DNA from: Molanna angustata
Lineage: Eukaryota; Arthropoda; Insecta; Trichoptera; Molannidae
Length of the DNA: 64,000 nt
Assembly: GCA_963576475.1 (NCBI GenBank)
Contig: OY754970.1
Span: 29,712,591 to 29,776,590, forward strand
Direction: 5' to 3'
Within the stretch, counting starts at the first letter, position 1, and each line of letters begins with the position of its first letter. The notes beneath the pieces were generated by a model that saw only the letters and a list, made by a program, of their open reading frames with translations, did not search any database and was not told the DNA's origin. Positions 24,095-35,559 of this stretch are shown here, piece by piece. Made by a program: the position numbers and the translations under genes.

Positions 24095-24680
24095 AATACA
24101 CGAGATTTTGTATAGCCAGGTCTTTATTTTGATGTTTTTTTCAACTTCAGAAGTCAAAAAACACCAACTTATTAGAGGTTTTGCAGCATATCTATATTAT
24201 GTTGAAAAAATCCAGGGAAACTAAAACTTTTTTAGTAAGAAAAACACTTATTATGGCAAATTTATTTATTTAACTGCTTGTATTTTCAATTTTATAAAAA
24301 ATACCGAAAAGCGTAGAAACTCCCCAACAAGATAATTTTATTTTCTATAGAAAATATACACACTAGAACAGTACATCTCAAACAATTTTTGTAAAACTTA
24401 ATTTTGAGACGACCACGTTTCATAGCAATTTGTATGGCAGAATACACAATATCTACCGGGACTCAATAGTTTGAAACTTAATCTTCATACATAAATACAT
24501 ACATATTCGGGTAAGGAAAAAAACGACTGACATTCACACTATCCTATCCTGACATGCATGTTTTGTTTAAAGAACGAAATGTCTTAACATATTAAATAAT
24601 TTAGATTTGAGGGTTTTTAGTTTCGTTCATATTCTTCTATATACTATCGCCATCGATAGTTGGATCTCATGCAACTATTT
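24095..24680 (+). repeat. Dispersed repeat D3, copy 2
   Basis: It is collinear with 22110-23080 but shorter: GAAGTCAAAAAACACCAACT, TTTTGCAGCATAT, CCCCAACAAGATAATTT, GACGACCACGTTTCATAGC and CGATAGTTGGATCTCATGC. The microsatellite and following ~250 bases are missing. Confidence 0.65.
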
Positions 24681-24775
24681 TAAAAATATATATAAACAAA
24701 ATGAATTAACATATTATTATGATAACGTAATTATGTGTAAAATGGAGTAAATATATCACTGGTATGACAGAAAAG

Positions 24776-25349
24776 ATAATTATATTACATACATACATAA
24801 TACATACCATCACGCCATGTCCCTCACGGGGTAGGCAGAGAGAACCGAACGCCACATTTTTCTATCTTGACACGCATTCATCGCCTCATCAACATTCATA
24901 CATCGTCTTATACATGTTCGTCTGTTGTTCACGCTTCTTACATTTCCATCTTTCAAAATATCGTTTACATGGTTGTGCCATCCTTTTCTTGGGCGCCTGC
25001 GACTTCTTATTCCGTTCCTGTCAGCTTTGTATATTTTCTTCGTCAGGCGTTCTTCGTTCATTCTCCCCAAGTGGCCAAACCATCTCAATGTGTTAACTTT
25101 CATTCTGTTAATTACATCTTTCTTTATCTTGCATTCTTTCCTTGTATCTTCATTCCGAACTCTGTCATACATCGTTCTGTTACAAATTCTTCTAAGCGAT
25201 CTCATTTCAACTGCATTTATTTTGCTTTCGTGCGACTTCTGTCATGTCCAGGTCTCACTTGCATACGTCAGGGTTGGCACTACGATTGCGTTATGAATGG
25301 CAACTTTAACGTCTCTTGATATGTTGCGATCATTCATATAATTATATTA
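24776..25349 (-). mobile_element. RTE-type LINE L1a insertion with 12-bp TSD
   Basis: Perfect direct repeats ATAATTATATTA lie at 24776-24787 and 25338-25349. The minus-strand insert (550 bp) begins in the RT C-terminal region: NDRNISRDVKVAIHNAIVV, TYASETWT, one TGA stop, then INAVEMRSLRRICNRTMYD, LRWFGHLGRMNEERL, RPRKGWHNHVNDIL and AYPVRDMA. It ends in a (CATA)n tail on the plus strand. It is 5'-truncated with no start codon of its own, and it carries a single nonsense change. The opposite-strand frames are shadows. Confidence 0.9.
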
Positions 25350-26265
25350 TTATATATTTATACTATTGCGCAAAAATATTCAAATGTATATTTTTGTAAA
25401 ATTCTCAACAGATATACTGAGAATGTATAATATATGTTTGTTTTTTGTTTTCGATTTTTGAAGGTCGAAGCATTTTATGAACATGATTATGATAAATTAA
25501 AAATGATTATGATAAATGTCAAATGATAAATAAAAAATCCCCCATTCTGAAAAATTTATAACTTTCAATTTTGTTAAAAATAAGAGACAGTGTAACACGT
25601 ACTTAGATTTGCAATAGGAAATTTTCCACTTTAAAGAAATTAAAACCACGTGTCTTTTCAAATATTATTTTGTTTAAAATATTTTAAAAATGCACATAGT
25701 GGATTTTGTTGTGTAAGATCCGCTAGTTGAAACGAATTAGATTCAGAGTAATACATTAAATTATTAAGCAATTGTTGTCTGCCACTCTGTCTACCTTTAT
25801 CTTAATTCATTCTGTACCATCTACACTATACTACATAATCTGTTTATTGTTCATGACACTCTCTCATCAACGGTATTGATTTCCAGAAAATTCAACCGCA
25901 GATTTTATTTCCTTTCACAAAACGTTGACTGAGTGCTCGTTCAGATATTTCAATATTATTGATTTAACGAGATATTTATTTATATTTTTGTACATAATAT
26001 AAACAAATGTAATGTACATTGGCTGGATTATTGCTGCTATAAGCAATTTCATCAAACCAACCAGATTATAAGGTATGACAAAATTATATAATATATGTAG
26101 GTACATCAACAAATGAATGAAAGCGAAAAATAACAAATAAAATATACACTACACATTGAAAAAAACATGATAAAAAGTTTTTTCGGAGACAACATGTATG
26201 AGGAAAAATATATCTTTGTCCAAAGACAAATCTGCTACAGCAACTTTATTCCCATAAAGTTGATT
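25350..26265. other. AT-rich DNA, no gene seen
   Basis: No feature supported. Confidence 0.5.
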
Positions 26266-26825
26266 TGCATAAGTCATATGATATGTAATAGTTTGAAGAC
26301 CTACAACGAAAGTTTGAAGTATTTCAAAATAACAAGAAGACAAATACACGACCTTACTGTACTTCACAAAATTGTTAATGATACCATGGATTCGCTCTCT
26401 GTTTTTTAAAAAAAAGTTAACTCGCGCGTGTTGTTTTAAGGAAGATCTCAGTGCTGTTTATGTACGCTATTTTGTCTTTTCTCTAACTTTTATGACTTTT
26501 TTGACTTCTTATGTGCCTGTTTTTTTTTGGTTCTACTTATGTAACTTCTACAACTTTTTTTTTCTTGAATTGTGTAACTTTTTACTTCGTGAATTGTGTA
26601 ACTATTTTTTTTTTCTTTATAACTTAACTTTTGTAGCCGAATTATTTCTAATTTATGTACTTGTGTAACTTGCGTGTGTGATTGAGTGAGAGCTCATGTA
26701 ATTTTGTGTGCATCCATAATTAGACGTCCAGCACTCGTAGTAATAACCAATATTGTTTTCTTTTTGTGAGAACTGTGAGCTGGATGTCTGTCGATGTACC
26801 CTTTTAATAAAATAAAATAAAAACT
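26266..26825 (+). mobile_element. CR1-like LINE 3' end with (TAAAA)n tail
   Basis: At the start the frame gives YFKITRRQIHDLTVLHKIVN and DTMDSL, a C-terminal motif of CR1/Daphne-like elements (RRxxxDLxxLxKIxN). From about 26406 the 3' UTR follows, rich in TTTGTAACTT-like stretches, with TGTGTGATTGAGTGAGAGCT, CAGCACTCGTAG and a final AATAAAATAAAATAAAA. The UTR recurs inverted at 45601-45912. The coding part ends at a stop after SLSVF and is heavily truncated. Confidence 0.7.
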
Positions 26826-27919
26826 TAATCTAACGTATAATCAAACATAATTTATTAAACGTATCCTCACCATAACTTCATAAATATACGATAAATCGAT
26901 TCAAAATAGGATTCTTCTTAATATTCTTGTTTTGAGTTAGGCTGTATTTACAATACAAATTCATTAAACACATTAATTTATCATTTATATATGTGTGTTT
27001 ATTTTATGCCTGTATTAAACCTTAATTGCATATTGCTAATTCAAATCTAATCGAAAGTATTATTGGAAAATTATATTTTTGTTTCGTCACACATCCATAC
27101 ATCGCAAACATTCGTTTTCGCATTGATGATACTTTTAAACGAACACATTTGTTTTTTTTTTATATTTTACAAACAATAAAGTTTTAAAAATCATATTCAT
27201 CGTTGCATCACGACCGGTTCCAACCTATAATATTATTATTTACCTATCGTAAAATTGACAGATTTTCTTCTTTCGAAACCAACCGTCGACAATCACTCAA
27301 CTCATTCAATGGAACAAATAATGGACATAAATGACTTTAAAATTGCAGTATATTTAGTTATAATAGTGATTTGGACATATTTACCGACTTCTTTCAATTT
27401 GTGTGAATGAGATATATTCTTGAATTAACGAATATCCTAAAAATCGAATATGAAAGTTATGTGCATAAAATTATTTGCAAAAATGCACACTCTAACACTC
27501 ATATTATATTGATCGCATGAAATCAGCCTGATGATACAAAACTATGATTGGATTAAAAATTATATTATTATATATTTTTATTTTTTATTCATTCAAAATA
27601 TCAATTCTTATAAAAAAGTAAAGTAAATAACACATCAATTAAAATAATTTCTTAATTATACGCTTCGTATAAAGTAACACTTGTGTTACGAAGGGCATTT
27701 TTCCACCAAACATTTTTTCGAAGTAAAAATAAGATAATGAATAAGTAGAAAGTTGTGATTTATAGTTTTATGTTATAGCTGAAATAATATTGTAAAGATA
27801 AGCTGTAGGAATATAGTTATACAGGATAATACATTGGACATTTATACAGAATAGTTGAACAGAATAAAACATTCGACAGTTACGTTGTAAGTGTAGTTTA
27901 GTATAGATTGTATTGCTTC
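26826..27919. other. AT-rich DNA, no gene seen
   Basis: No feature supported. Confidence 0.5.
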
Positions 27920-28095
27920 TCGAGCAACTAACAGGTAAGAACTATGTCAAATATTAATGTAACGCGCACCTAATAACAAGTTGCTACATTCTGGAGATAA
28001 AATATTTATCAAATCGCAGATCCAGACTGAAAACACAGTAAAAAATTGTGTCTCCACCCAGAATCGAACTCGGGACCTTTCGCTCATGAGTCACG
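27920..28095 (-). mobile_element. SINE family B, copy
   Basis: CAACTAACAGGTAAGAACTA, CACCTAATAACAAGTTGC, CATTCTGGAGATAAAATATT and CCACCCAGAATCGAACTCGG match the copies at 19783 and 47234. The 5' end of the tRNA-like head is replaced at about 28085. Confidence 0.8.
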
Positions 28096-28542
28096 GATGA
28101 TCATTTAAACGAGACCATGTATATTTCATCAGAATACAAAATTATGGCATCCAGCTTTCTTTGCCGATCTTGCAAAAGTATCAATTGCTACAGTTTGTGA
28201 TCCAGGGAAGTAAACAATGAAGAAGAGGACATGCACTGTGACACTATTTATGGCCATCGTGCTGCCGTGAACAAGGTGGAGATAGCCTTGATGGTTGTCA
28301 ACCTTCCAGAGGAGATGGCATGTAAAGAAGAAGAATCTTGCAATGGACATGATATGATACATGATTTTATTATACCTATCGCATTTGAGGAGTTGGCGCA
28401 CTGCGATCCAGACAGTCTGAGTGTGAGATACCTTTCTGAATATTATTTTCACTTGCACGGTTCTTGATGGATTGTGATGCTTCGTTGTTCAAAATATTGA
28501 AAACCGTCCAACAGACCTTACAGTCAATTTGCTATGGATATC
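28096..28542. other. Unresolved GC-richer segment
   Basis: This block is noticeably richer in G and C than its surroundings and holds opposed frames: plus 28231-28467 (78 codons) and minus 28458-28129 (109 codons). Neither shows a domain that I recognise. It lies between a SINE and an LINE 3' fragment, so a degraded element or captured transcript is possible. I do not call a gene. Confidence 0.35.
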
Positions 28543-28880
28543 TTCTTCTTCTTCTTCCTCTTGTTTTAGGCCGAGGGCCTGTTTTTTCATTCGGAGACTG
28601 CGTCTGTCACTCCATCTGTCCAGCTGTCACTCCATCTTTTTGCTGGTCTCCCCCTTGCTCTACGACCCTCCGGGACTTCCTTGAAGACAATTTTGGGTAG
28701 TCGCGTGTCTCCCATTCTCTCGACGCGGTCTCTCCATTGACGCCTTCACCCTCTACCCCAGAGGAGGATGTCGTCTACATGGCATCTCCTTCTTATATCC
28801 TATTCCGGACTCTATCCACGAGTGTTATGCCCACTATGGAGCGCAGTGTCCTCATTTCAGTAGTCCGGAGGAGATTTTTT
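28543..28880 (-). pseudogene. LINE RT C-terminal fragment
   Basis: On minus, EMRTLRSIVGITLVDRVRNR is followed after frame changes by WRDRVERMGDTRLPKIVF, EVPEGRRARGRPAKRWSDSW and a stop. It then ends in a GAAGAAGAAGAAGA tail. The order RVRN, RVERM and GRRxRGRPxKRW is the usual RT C-terminal tail. At least two frameshifts make it dead. Confidence 0.75.
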
Positions 28881-29527
28881 CGTTTTATATCTATTTTGTT
28901 TTGTTATATTATAGACATATTAATTGAATATAATTCATCTAAAAGAGACGACAATATGTGACATTATTTTTACTCACCATAAATACCACCTCTACAAGAA
29001 ATACCATCTAAAATACTAAATCTCATGTTGATACTTGAAAAATCAATAGTAAATATTGTTGAAGTAATCTATAAATTAAAACGCAACTAATTTGTATAAT
29101 TTTATTACTATATGAGTGACGGTAGTAAGGTTAGTTAACACTAGAGTGTAACTATGTATTAATTGGTAGTGATAAAAACAACAATAAAATGGAAACTATA
29201 CATATAAAAAAAACTATCGTTATAATTGATATGTAATAAAGTAATAATGAATGTATGTTTGTAATGATTGCTACAGATAAAATTTATTGAATATCATGTA
29301 AAATATATTTAAGTGCACGTGTCTCATTGTCTTACATGTCCATGCACGTGATCATCTCTGCTATATTATTATTCGCATTGCTGAAAATCCATACTAATAT
29401 TATAAACGGGAAAGTTTGGCGATCAGTTTCTTGTGTCGTCTCAAAAACGAGAAACGGCGTGAATGCATATTAGGGAAAAAATATGAAAAAAGTATTTTTT
29501 CAACTGTAAGTACCTATAAAATCAAAA
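28881..29527. other. AT-rich DNA, no gene seen
   Basis: No feature supported. Confidence 0.5.
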
Positions 29528-29977
29528 ATCCATCGACGTACATACATACATACATACATACCATCACGCCATGTCCCTTGCGGGGTAGGCAGAGAGAACC
29601 GAACGCCACATTTTTCTATCCTGGCACGCATCCCTCGCTTCGTCCACATTCATGCATCGTCTCATACATGCTCGTCTATTGCTCACGCTTCTAACATTTC
29701 CGTCTTTCAAAATTTCGTTCACATGGTCGTGCCATCCCTTTCTTGGGCGTCCCCGACCTCTCATTCCATTCCTGTCCGTAATGTATATTTTCTTCGTCAT
29801 GCGCTCCTCATTCATTTTCCCCATGTGATCAAATCTTCTCAATGTTTTCACTTTCATTCTAGTAATGACATCTTTCTTCATCTTACATTCTTTCCTTATG
29901 TCCTCATTTCTTACCCGGTCATACATCGTTCTATTACAAATTCTTCTTAACGATCTCATTTCAGATCCATCGACGTA
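29528..29977 (-). mobile_element. RTE-type LINE L1a insertion with 13-bp TSD
   Basis: Direct repeats ATCCATCGACGTA at 29528-29540 and 29965-29977 flank a 424-bp insert. The plus-strand left edge is a (CATA)n run, the 3' tail of the minus-strand element. The frame 29959-29564 is open: EMRSLRRICNRTMYDRVRNE, LRRFDHMGKMNEERM, GRGRPRKGWHDHVNEIL and AYPARDMA. The perfect TSD and open frame indicate a recent, severely 5'-truncated copy. Confidence 0.92.
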
Positions 29978-31058
29978 ATTTTCATTAAATTATTTTAGAT
30001 TTCAATTGTTAACTATTTAAAATTTTGACTTACAAAATACGTATAAAAACTATTTTAAGTACAATATGGTGTTGTTTTAATTTCTTATCTGGTGTTTTCA
30101 ATAAAAAATAAAAGATTTTCAATAAAAAAATGTCAAACTAGATAAAACTTGGTTAACAAAATAAAATATAAAGTTTATCTCGGAGGTCAATAATTAAGTA
30201 TTTTTAAGAATGTAACAAAAGATGCAAATTTCTGGCGTTATTATGTTTGTTGTGAATTTACACAAACGTGTGATAATAATGTTTATTATATTTTATTCGT
30301 TAAATAAAACATTCATGCGTGACACATACAATATTTTATATAATCACCAGGAAATCATAATACCGTCATGAAATAAAAAAAAATATGAAAATTGTACATT
30401 TGTTAATCAAGCTGATCATTTTTTCCCCGTTGTTACAATAGATGAAAAGTATATAATTGGAGTATTCAAATTAAATAGCTTTCTTAGTTACTGCGAGCCT
30501 TAAGTTTATAAAATAAGTCCACTTTGGGACTTCTACGGACTCTTATCATGTTCTTATAGCGTTTTTCAAGATCAAATTTAAAACAGATTATTTTATTTCT
30601 TTAATCTTACTAAACAGAACCTCTAGGGCAACTAAATTTCCTCTAATTTCCACCAGGAATCATACTCTACCCCATAAGTCTAAAAAATAACTAAAACATG
30701 AAGGTCAACGAAAAATTCATTTTAAATTTTGTACATAATTTTTGTCACCTGTCCATTAGATTTTTACCATAAATCATGAATATAAGTAACTCTAATTCTA
30801 TGAAACAAAAAAATATTTTCATCAATCTATCTTAAATGATCGACGAAGTCTCGTTTACATTAATGAAGGACGTCTCATAGTAGATGATATTTGTTTTACT
30901 GATTATAAATAAATAAATAAAAAATCATTACAATTTAATAGGTACCTAACTATTCCAGCATTACAAGACTTTACATTCTGATAATAAATAACTAAACAAA
31001 AAGAAACTAACCCTAAACCATCCCAACCTAAAAGAATTCTAAACCTACCTCAATATAG
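29978..31058. other. AT-rich DNA, no gene seen
   Basis: No feature supported. Confidence 0.5.
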
Positions 31059-31250
31059 TCGATGTTGGAATATTATGGGAGAACCGGTAAATCAAGGCAC
31101 CTCGACCTATCAATGCCTGACTGGCATAATTGATGAATGTGGGGCAAGCGCTTAAAGTGATCACGTAAACCAGCCGATGACAGGTCGAAAGCCCTGTTGG
31201 TGTTTTGTTTTCCCGGTTCTCTTACAATATTCCAACTTCGTCACAAAATT
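31059..31250. mobile_element. MITE family M1, copy
   Basis: Inverted ends GATGTTGGAATATTATGGGA and TCTTACAATATTCCAACTTC, with GAGAACCGG and CCGGTTCTC just inside. The core GCGCTTAAAGTGATCACGTA, AACCAGCCGATGACAGGTCG is shared with 49005-49060 and, inverted, with 60570-60615. Confidence 0.75.
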
Positions 31251-31810
31251 TCGCGAAAAATACATAGTTAATTAGATTATTACTTGACAGTTTTGTCACC
31301 AGGGAAATAAGTTGAATATATTCGGAAAAAAAACTAATAGATACGATTTAATATTATCTGTTGTATACTTCGTAATATTTGACATCAATTATTAATGTAT
31401 CAATAGAAACTGTCTTATTTTTTAAAAATAATAATATTAACTTTACGAGTGATTACATAATATCGAACGGCTTAAACGAAATGACTAATTTTTCGTAATC
31501 ATTGCCTTTAAATATGCTATTAATATTTAAATAAGTATTTGTGTATAGTTTTAACACGTGGTATATTATAAATAGTATTGATGCCATATTTTCAAATTTT
31601 TTAACATCATTTACCGGCATTTATTTATAAAACTTGATTTTGATTGAACACAAAAGAAATATTTTCCAAATATTTAGATTACAAAAATAAATATTTGTTG
31701 AATGAATTGGTTGATATAAAAAAAAACATTGTGCTTGTAATACAATTTATTTATAAATAAATTAGGACTTTGAGAATTTATGTAATATCTATTATAAACA
31801 AAAAAAATCT
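31251..31810. other. AT-rich DNA, no gene seen
   Basis: No feature supported. Confidence 0.5.
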
Positions 31811-34801
31811 TAATATCTGTTTTAAGCTGTTCTTCCCCCACCACCACCCGTTCTGCTTATGGGGACTAATAACGGCCCCTTGCAAAACTCTGAAAGAACA
31901 CATAAAGAACATACGAAGAGTCCGGAGAACTCTAAAACCTTGCAGACACTGCACTTAATGTGCCAAAGAGAGCTAATCATGTTGAAACAACTGGCTCACT
32001 GCTCAGTGATAGTGAAGATAATAGTGCACCGAATTTAAGACAGAAAGTCTTGAAAGCCCTAAAGTTGCTCTTCGTGGCTACAAGGTCCGCATGTCCAATG
32101 GGTCCAAAGAAATTCCCTCGGACATCGTCGTAGAGTTCTCGTCGGAATGTTGACACGGAGAAGTTAGTGCATTCCCATAGGATATGCTCAGAAGTCTGTT
32201 CAGGGTTATCACAAAGCTGACATGAGGACGAATCGGATAAGTGAAAACGAAAGAGATAACTTTTGAAACTGCCGTGTCCAGTAAGGAATTGCGTGGTCCA
32301 ATAATCGGGAACAATCCACGAGGAAAAAATTCGAGTCCTCACATCAGGAAGAAATAAAAATGTCAGTCTGCCCACGGAAGAAGAAGACCAGCGACGTTGC
32401 CAAGCATCTAAAAGAGAACTCCGGACCAAGTTCTCAATCTCTCCACGAACTGTGGGTAAATTTACAGGTGGGAGAGAAACACCACCCAAAATTGAGCTTC
32501 GACCTCTATACAGGTTGTGAATTGAAGCTCGTCGCTGTGTTTCCAGATCAAGGGGAGCCATACCTGTGAGAATAGAAAGTGTGTCGGTAGCGCAGGTTCT
32601 GTAAGCCTTTGCTAAAGCTATTAGAGCGAAGCGCTGTCCAGAAAGCAGCAGACGTCTAATGTATTGGGTTTCACAACGATGAGCCCAACAAGGAGCGGCA
32701 TAACACATAATACTCAGAAAGGTAGCGTTGTAAAACAGTCTTGCTACTGGAAATTTAAGGCCCCAACTAGCTCGAGCAAGACGTGAAATCTTTTGGAAGG
32801 CTATTTTTGCACTATCGGATACAGCACGAACATGGTATTGGAAAGTTAGGCCTCTATCTAGTGTAACACCCAAAACTTTGACCCTATCCTTAAATATTAC
32901 ACGCGTATTGATAAATTTGATGGAGGGAGGACTTTTCATTATGCCTTTTAACACTAACCCATACGTCTTCTTAGGTGCGAAATTGAGTCTATGACTTATA
33001 CCCCAATCTGCAACAGAAGAAAGTAACTGAGTAGCTGCGCGCTCAATAAGTGCTCGGGTGTTACCTTGAATAAGGATTGTAGCATCATCGGCATATGCCA
33101 AAATACTGCAGCCCGTAGGCGTTGAAAGTGATAGAAGTTCGTCGAACAAGATGTTCCATAACAGTGGACCCAGAACAGAACCCTGAGGGCACCCGATGCT
33201 AATTGGTCGCCAGTGCAAATCTTGTCCCCCGGGCATGGCCACATGTCTATTAGTAAAATAGCTCTTCACTAATTTATATATGTTGCTAGGAACCTTACGG
33301 TCTCGAAGTTTTTTTAAAATTAGAGGCCACCAGGCATTGTCGAATGCTCCCGCAATATCAAGAGATATAGAGATAACATATTTACTATCAGAGCTTCTAA
33401 CAATATCAGATATAGCCAAGATAGCATCAACCGTTGATTTCCCAGCGCGAAAACCGAACTGACGATCGGACAGTGGGTGGGTACTGGAAAGATGATCTTC
33501 TAAGCGTCGACATATAAGCTTTTCTAAGACCTTACCCAAAATAGGTAGTAAAGTAATCGGTCTATATGATTTTGGGTCAGAAGGATCCAGGTCACTACGC
33601 TTGGGAATAACAGTCATTAAACCTGTTTTCCAACAATCCGGAAAGTAGCCTTCTTGCAAGCAATTGTTGTACAATAAGATAATCTCGTGGCGAGCTATGT
33701 GCCAGCACCTTTGTACGAGAGCTGCGTCAATGCGGTCAATGCCAGGAGATTTGTTTTGGTGAAGATTCTTGATTATAAAATCGAGCTCATCGAAATTGGC
33801 GAAGGTCGATATGGGAGTTTGCGGGATATCGGATTGGTTATTGCGTATTTGTGAATGAAGAGGAGTATCAGATGAAATGTCATCAGAAGAAATAAGTATG
33901 TCAAGTAGCGTGCTTGTCGTCGAGTCAGAGTCTATTGTGATAATTCCAGTTCGTGGATCACGGATACACGAGACTGACGCATTTGGATATTTTTTCATTG
34001 ATGCATATCTAAACACAGCACCCCAAGGATCTGTGGTTGAAACCTCAGATACCAAACGGCGCCATGCATCAGACTTGGCACGAGAAATCTCGCGTTTGTA
34101 GATATTATTTGAGCGTCTATACTCACATTGAAGTACAGTTACAAAGTCATTTGAACTTCCTCGACGACGGGCCGCTCTCAATGCGCGGTGAGCTCGAGTC
34201 GAAGTTCGTTTAAGGATGTCTAAGCCAGGATGCCACCATTCATTAGGAGACATATGACTAGAAGAAGATCTGCCGATCGCCTTCTCGGCACAATAAATTA
34301 TACTCTGCGTAAAAGCTGAGGCCATTTCCGCAGTAGTACAAGATCTACAAGATAAACGATCCAGCGAGCATTCAAAGTAGCGGTCAAAGTCTAACCAACG
34401 CCATCTGTCACACCTTGTCCGGAATCTTCTAAGCAAAGGTTTCGCTAAAGGAATTGGGGGTACATTGGAAATAATCTGAAACGTGATAAGGTTATGGTCA
34501 CTACACGAGGCATCCTCGTCAACAGACCAATTCCATATTCTGTGGTTAATCTGAGGTGTAGCTAAAGTGACATCTATATGACTTGTACCCATGTGGTTGG
34601 AGAAGGTAGGTGGACTGAAAGGATTGTTCAACACACTCAAATTATGGCGAGAGATAAAATCTTCGCAGCTTACACCTCTGGTGAATTTCCTGGACCCGAA
34701 AGTGGTAGTGTTACACCATAGAATAGATTCGGCATTAAAATCACCTCCAATAATTAATGATGCGTTGCCGAGTTGACCCAATATAATATCTGTTTTAAGC
34801 T
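31811..34801 (-). mobile_element. R1-clade-like LINE, 5'-truncated, 18-bp TSD
   Basis: Perfect direct repeats TAATATCTGTTTTAAGCT lie at 31811-31828 and 34784-34801. The insert is 2955 bp. Its 3' end (minus sense, left side) is GGTGGTGGTGGGGGAAGAAC with no poly(A), and its 5' end begins inside ORF2. The 3' UTR is about 148 bp (31829-31976). The target is ordinary AT-rich DNA and not 28S rDNA or TTAGG telomeric repeat, which are the sites used by several R1-clade relatives. Confidence 0.93.
31977..34781 (-). CDS. LINE ORF2: partial endonuclease, reverse transcriptase, zinc knuckle
   Basis: 934 codons are open to a natural TGA. In the living element this protein nicks the target and copies its RNA there. 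The first residues already lie in the apurinic-type endonuclease (GDFNAES at ~13-19, SHIDVT ~67-72, catalytic SDHN ~94-97), so the N-terminal half is lost. The apparent start is a TTG at the truncation point and not a real initiator. RT follows: SYRPIT ~405-410, LDIAGAFDNAWW ~474-485 with the first catalytic Asp, GCPQGS ~530-535 and YADD ~563-566. A C-terminal CX2CX8HX4C knuckle sits at ~854-871. No RNase H domain is evident. The GAFDNAWW form and knuckle favour R1 clade. LOA/jockey relatives are the alternative. It is intact but lacks its 5' part, so it cannot be autonomous. Confidence 0.9.
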   Translation of the reverse strand: MGQLGNASLIIGGDFNAESILWCNTTTFGSRKFTRGVSCEDFISRHNLSVLNNPFSPPTFSNHMGTSHIDVTLATPQINHRIWNWSVDEDASCSDHNLITFQIISNVPPIPLAKPLLRRFRTRCDRWRWLDFDRYFECSLDRLSCRSCTTAEMASAFTQSIIYCAEKAIGRSSSSHMSPNEWWHPGLDILKRTSTRAHRALRAARRRGSSNDFVTVLQCEYRRSNNIYKREISRAKSDAWRRLVSEVSTTDPWGAVFRYASMKKYPNASVSCIRDPRTGIITIDSDSTTSTLLDILISSDDISSDTPLHSQIRNNQSDIPQTPISTFANFDELDFIIKNLHQNKSPGIDRIDAALVQRCWHIARHEIILLYNNCLQEGYFPDCWKTGLMTVIPKRSDLDPSDPKSYRPITLLPILGKVLEKLICRRLEDHLSSTHPLSDRQFGFRAGKSTVDAILAISDIVRSSDSKYVISISLDIAGAFDNAWWPLILKKLRDRKVPSNIYKLVKSYFTNRHVAMPGGQDLHWRPISIGCPQGSVLGPLLWNILFDELLSLSTPTGCSILAYADDATILIQGNTRALIERAATQLLSSVADWGISHRLNFAPKKTYGLVLKGIMKSPPSIKFINTRVIFKDRVKVLGVTLDRGLTFQYHVRAVSDSAKIAFQKISRLARASWGLKFPVARLFYNATFLSIMCYAAPCWAHRCETQYIRRLLLSGQRFALIALAKAYRTCATDTLSILTGMAPLDLETQRRASIHNLYRGRSSILGGVSLPPVNLPTVRGEIENLVRSSLLDAWQRRWSSSSVGRLTFLFLPDVRTRIFSSWIVPDYWTTQFLTGHGSFKSYLFRFHLSDSSSCQLCDNPEQTSEHILWECTNFSVSTFRRELYDDVRGNFFGPIGHADLVATKSNFRAFKTFCLKFGALLSSLSLSSEPVVST

Positions 34802-35149
34802 ATCATAAAAGTCATCGTACTAACTTAAAAGTTAACTGTTTTGCGTGCATTATTGTGGAATGTTTTCTTTTAAAGGAATCCACTTATTGTACGGTACAAT
34901 TCAGGTTTTTTTGACTAAAAACCAATTGACCTTAACCGAGGTTTGTAACATACTAAAGCCGAGTTCACGATCATTCACAAACCAGAAATACAATATAACC
35001 ATTGCGGTCAATTAGTACCTGTGAAAGAATCGATTATAATAAAGGTATAAAATACAAGATTTCATATGCGAATACCTAACTGTTTATTGCTAAAGATGAA
35101 ATGTTTTGTTGGGCAGGCGTTATAATTCGTACCCGACCGAACGATCATT
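34802..35149. other. AT-rich DNA, no gene seen
   Basis: No feature supported. Confidence 0.45.
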
Positions 35150-35495
35150 CGGATACGGCCACCTTCGGCCATAAAAGCATCTTCGGCTTAGACTTTGAAC
35201 GAAAAAAAGCCGAAGTTTTCCATCAGCCACTAAAACAGTCAAAACTGCCTACAGTTCAATGTTTAAGGTCCTTTTGTTTCGTATAATAGTTATTTTATTT
35301 CATTTCAATAAAAAGGGAAGTTGATAACTCTTTCATTTTATCACTGCTACTGCATAAATAATAAATAGTTTGCATCGATATTTTTTTTACATTTTTAAAC
35401 TGTCAATACTCGAGCTTCAGCTTCGGCCGAAGGTTATCTATGGGTGTGGCCGAACGGCTTCGGCCAAAATCTGACCTTCGGTAGGACACTAGTTT
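35150..35495. repeat. TTCGGCC-rich repeat, possible MITE
   Basis: The left part has TACGGCCACCTTCGGCCATA, AGCATCTTCGGCTTAG and GCCGAAG. The right part has CTTCAGCTTCGGCCGAAGG, GGCCGAACGGCTTCGGCCAA and CTTCGGTAGG. Clusters of CGGCC and GGCCG at both ends of an AT-rich centre suggest a non-autonomous element with subterminal repeats. Exact ends were not found. Confidence 0.45.
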
Positions 35496-35559
35496 TGATG
35501 TTATCATGTTAGCAGGTTCCTAAAAATTACTGCAAAATTTAGTTAAGAAAGATCACGAT

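Noticed and set aside
24867..25319. 150- and 123-codon plus-strand frames
   Set aside because: They are antisense shadows of the L1a RT fragment on the minus strand.
26149..26409. Minus-strand 72-codon and upstream plus-strand 80-codon frames as host genes
   Set aside because: Only the 3' half of the plus frame shows a LINE C-terminal motif. The rest has no support.
32078..33462. Smaller frames within 32.0-34.8 kb
   Set aside because: Shadows of the 934-codon LINE ORF.
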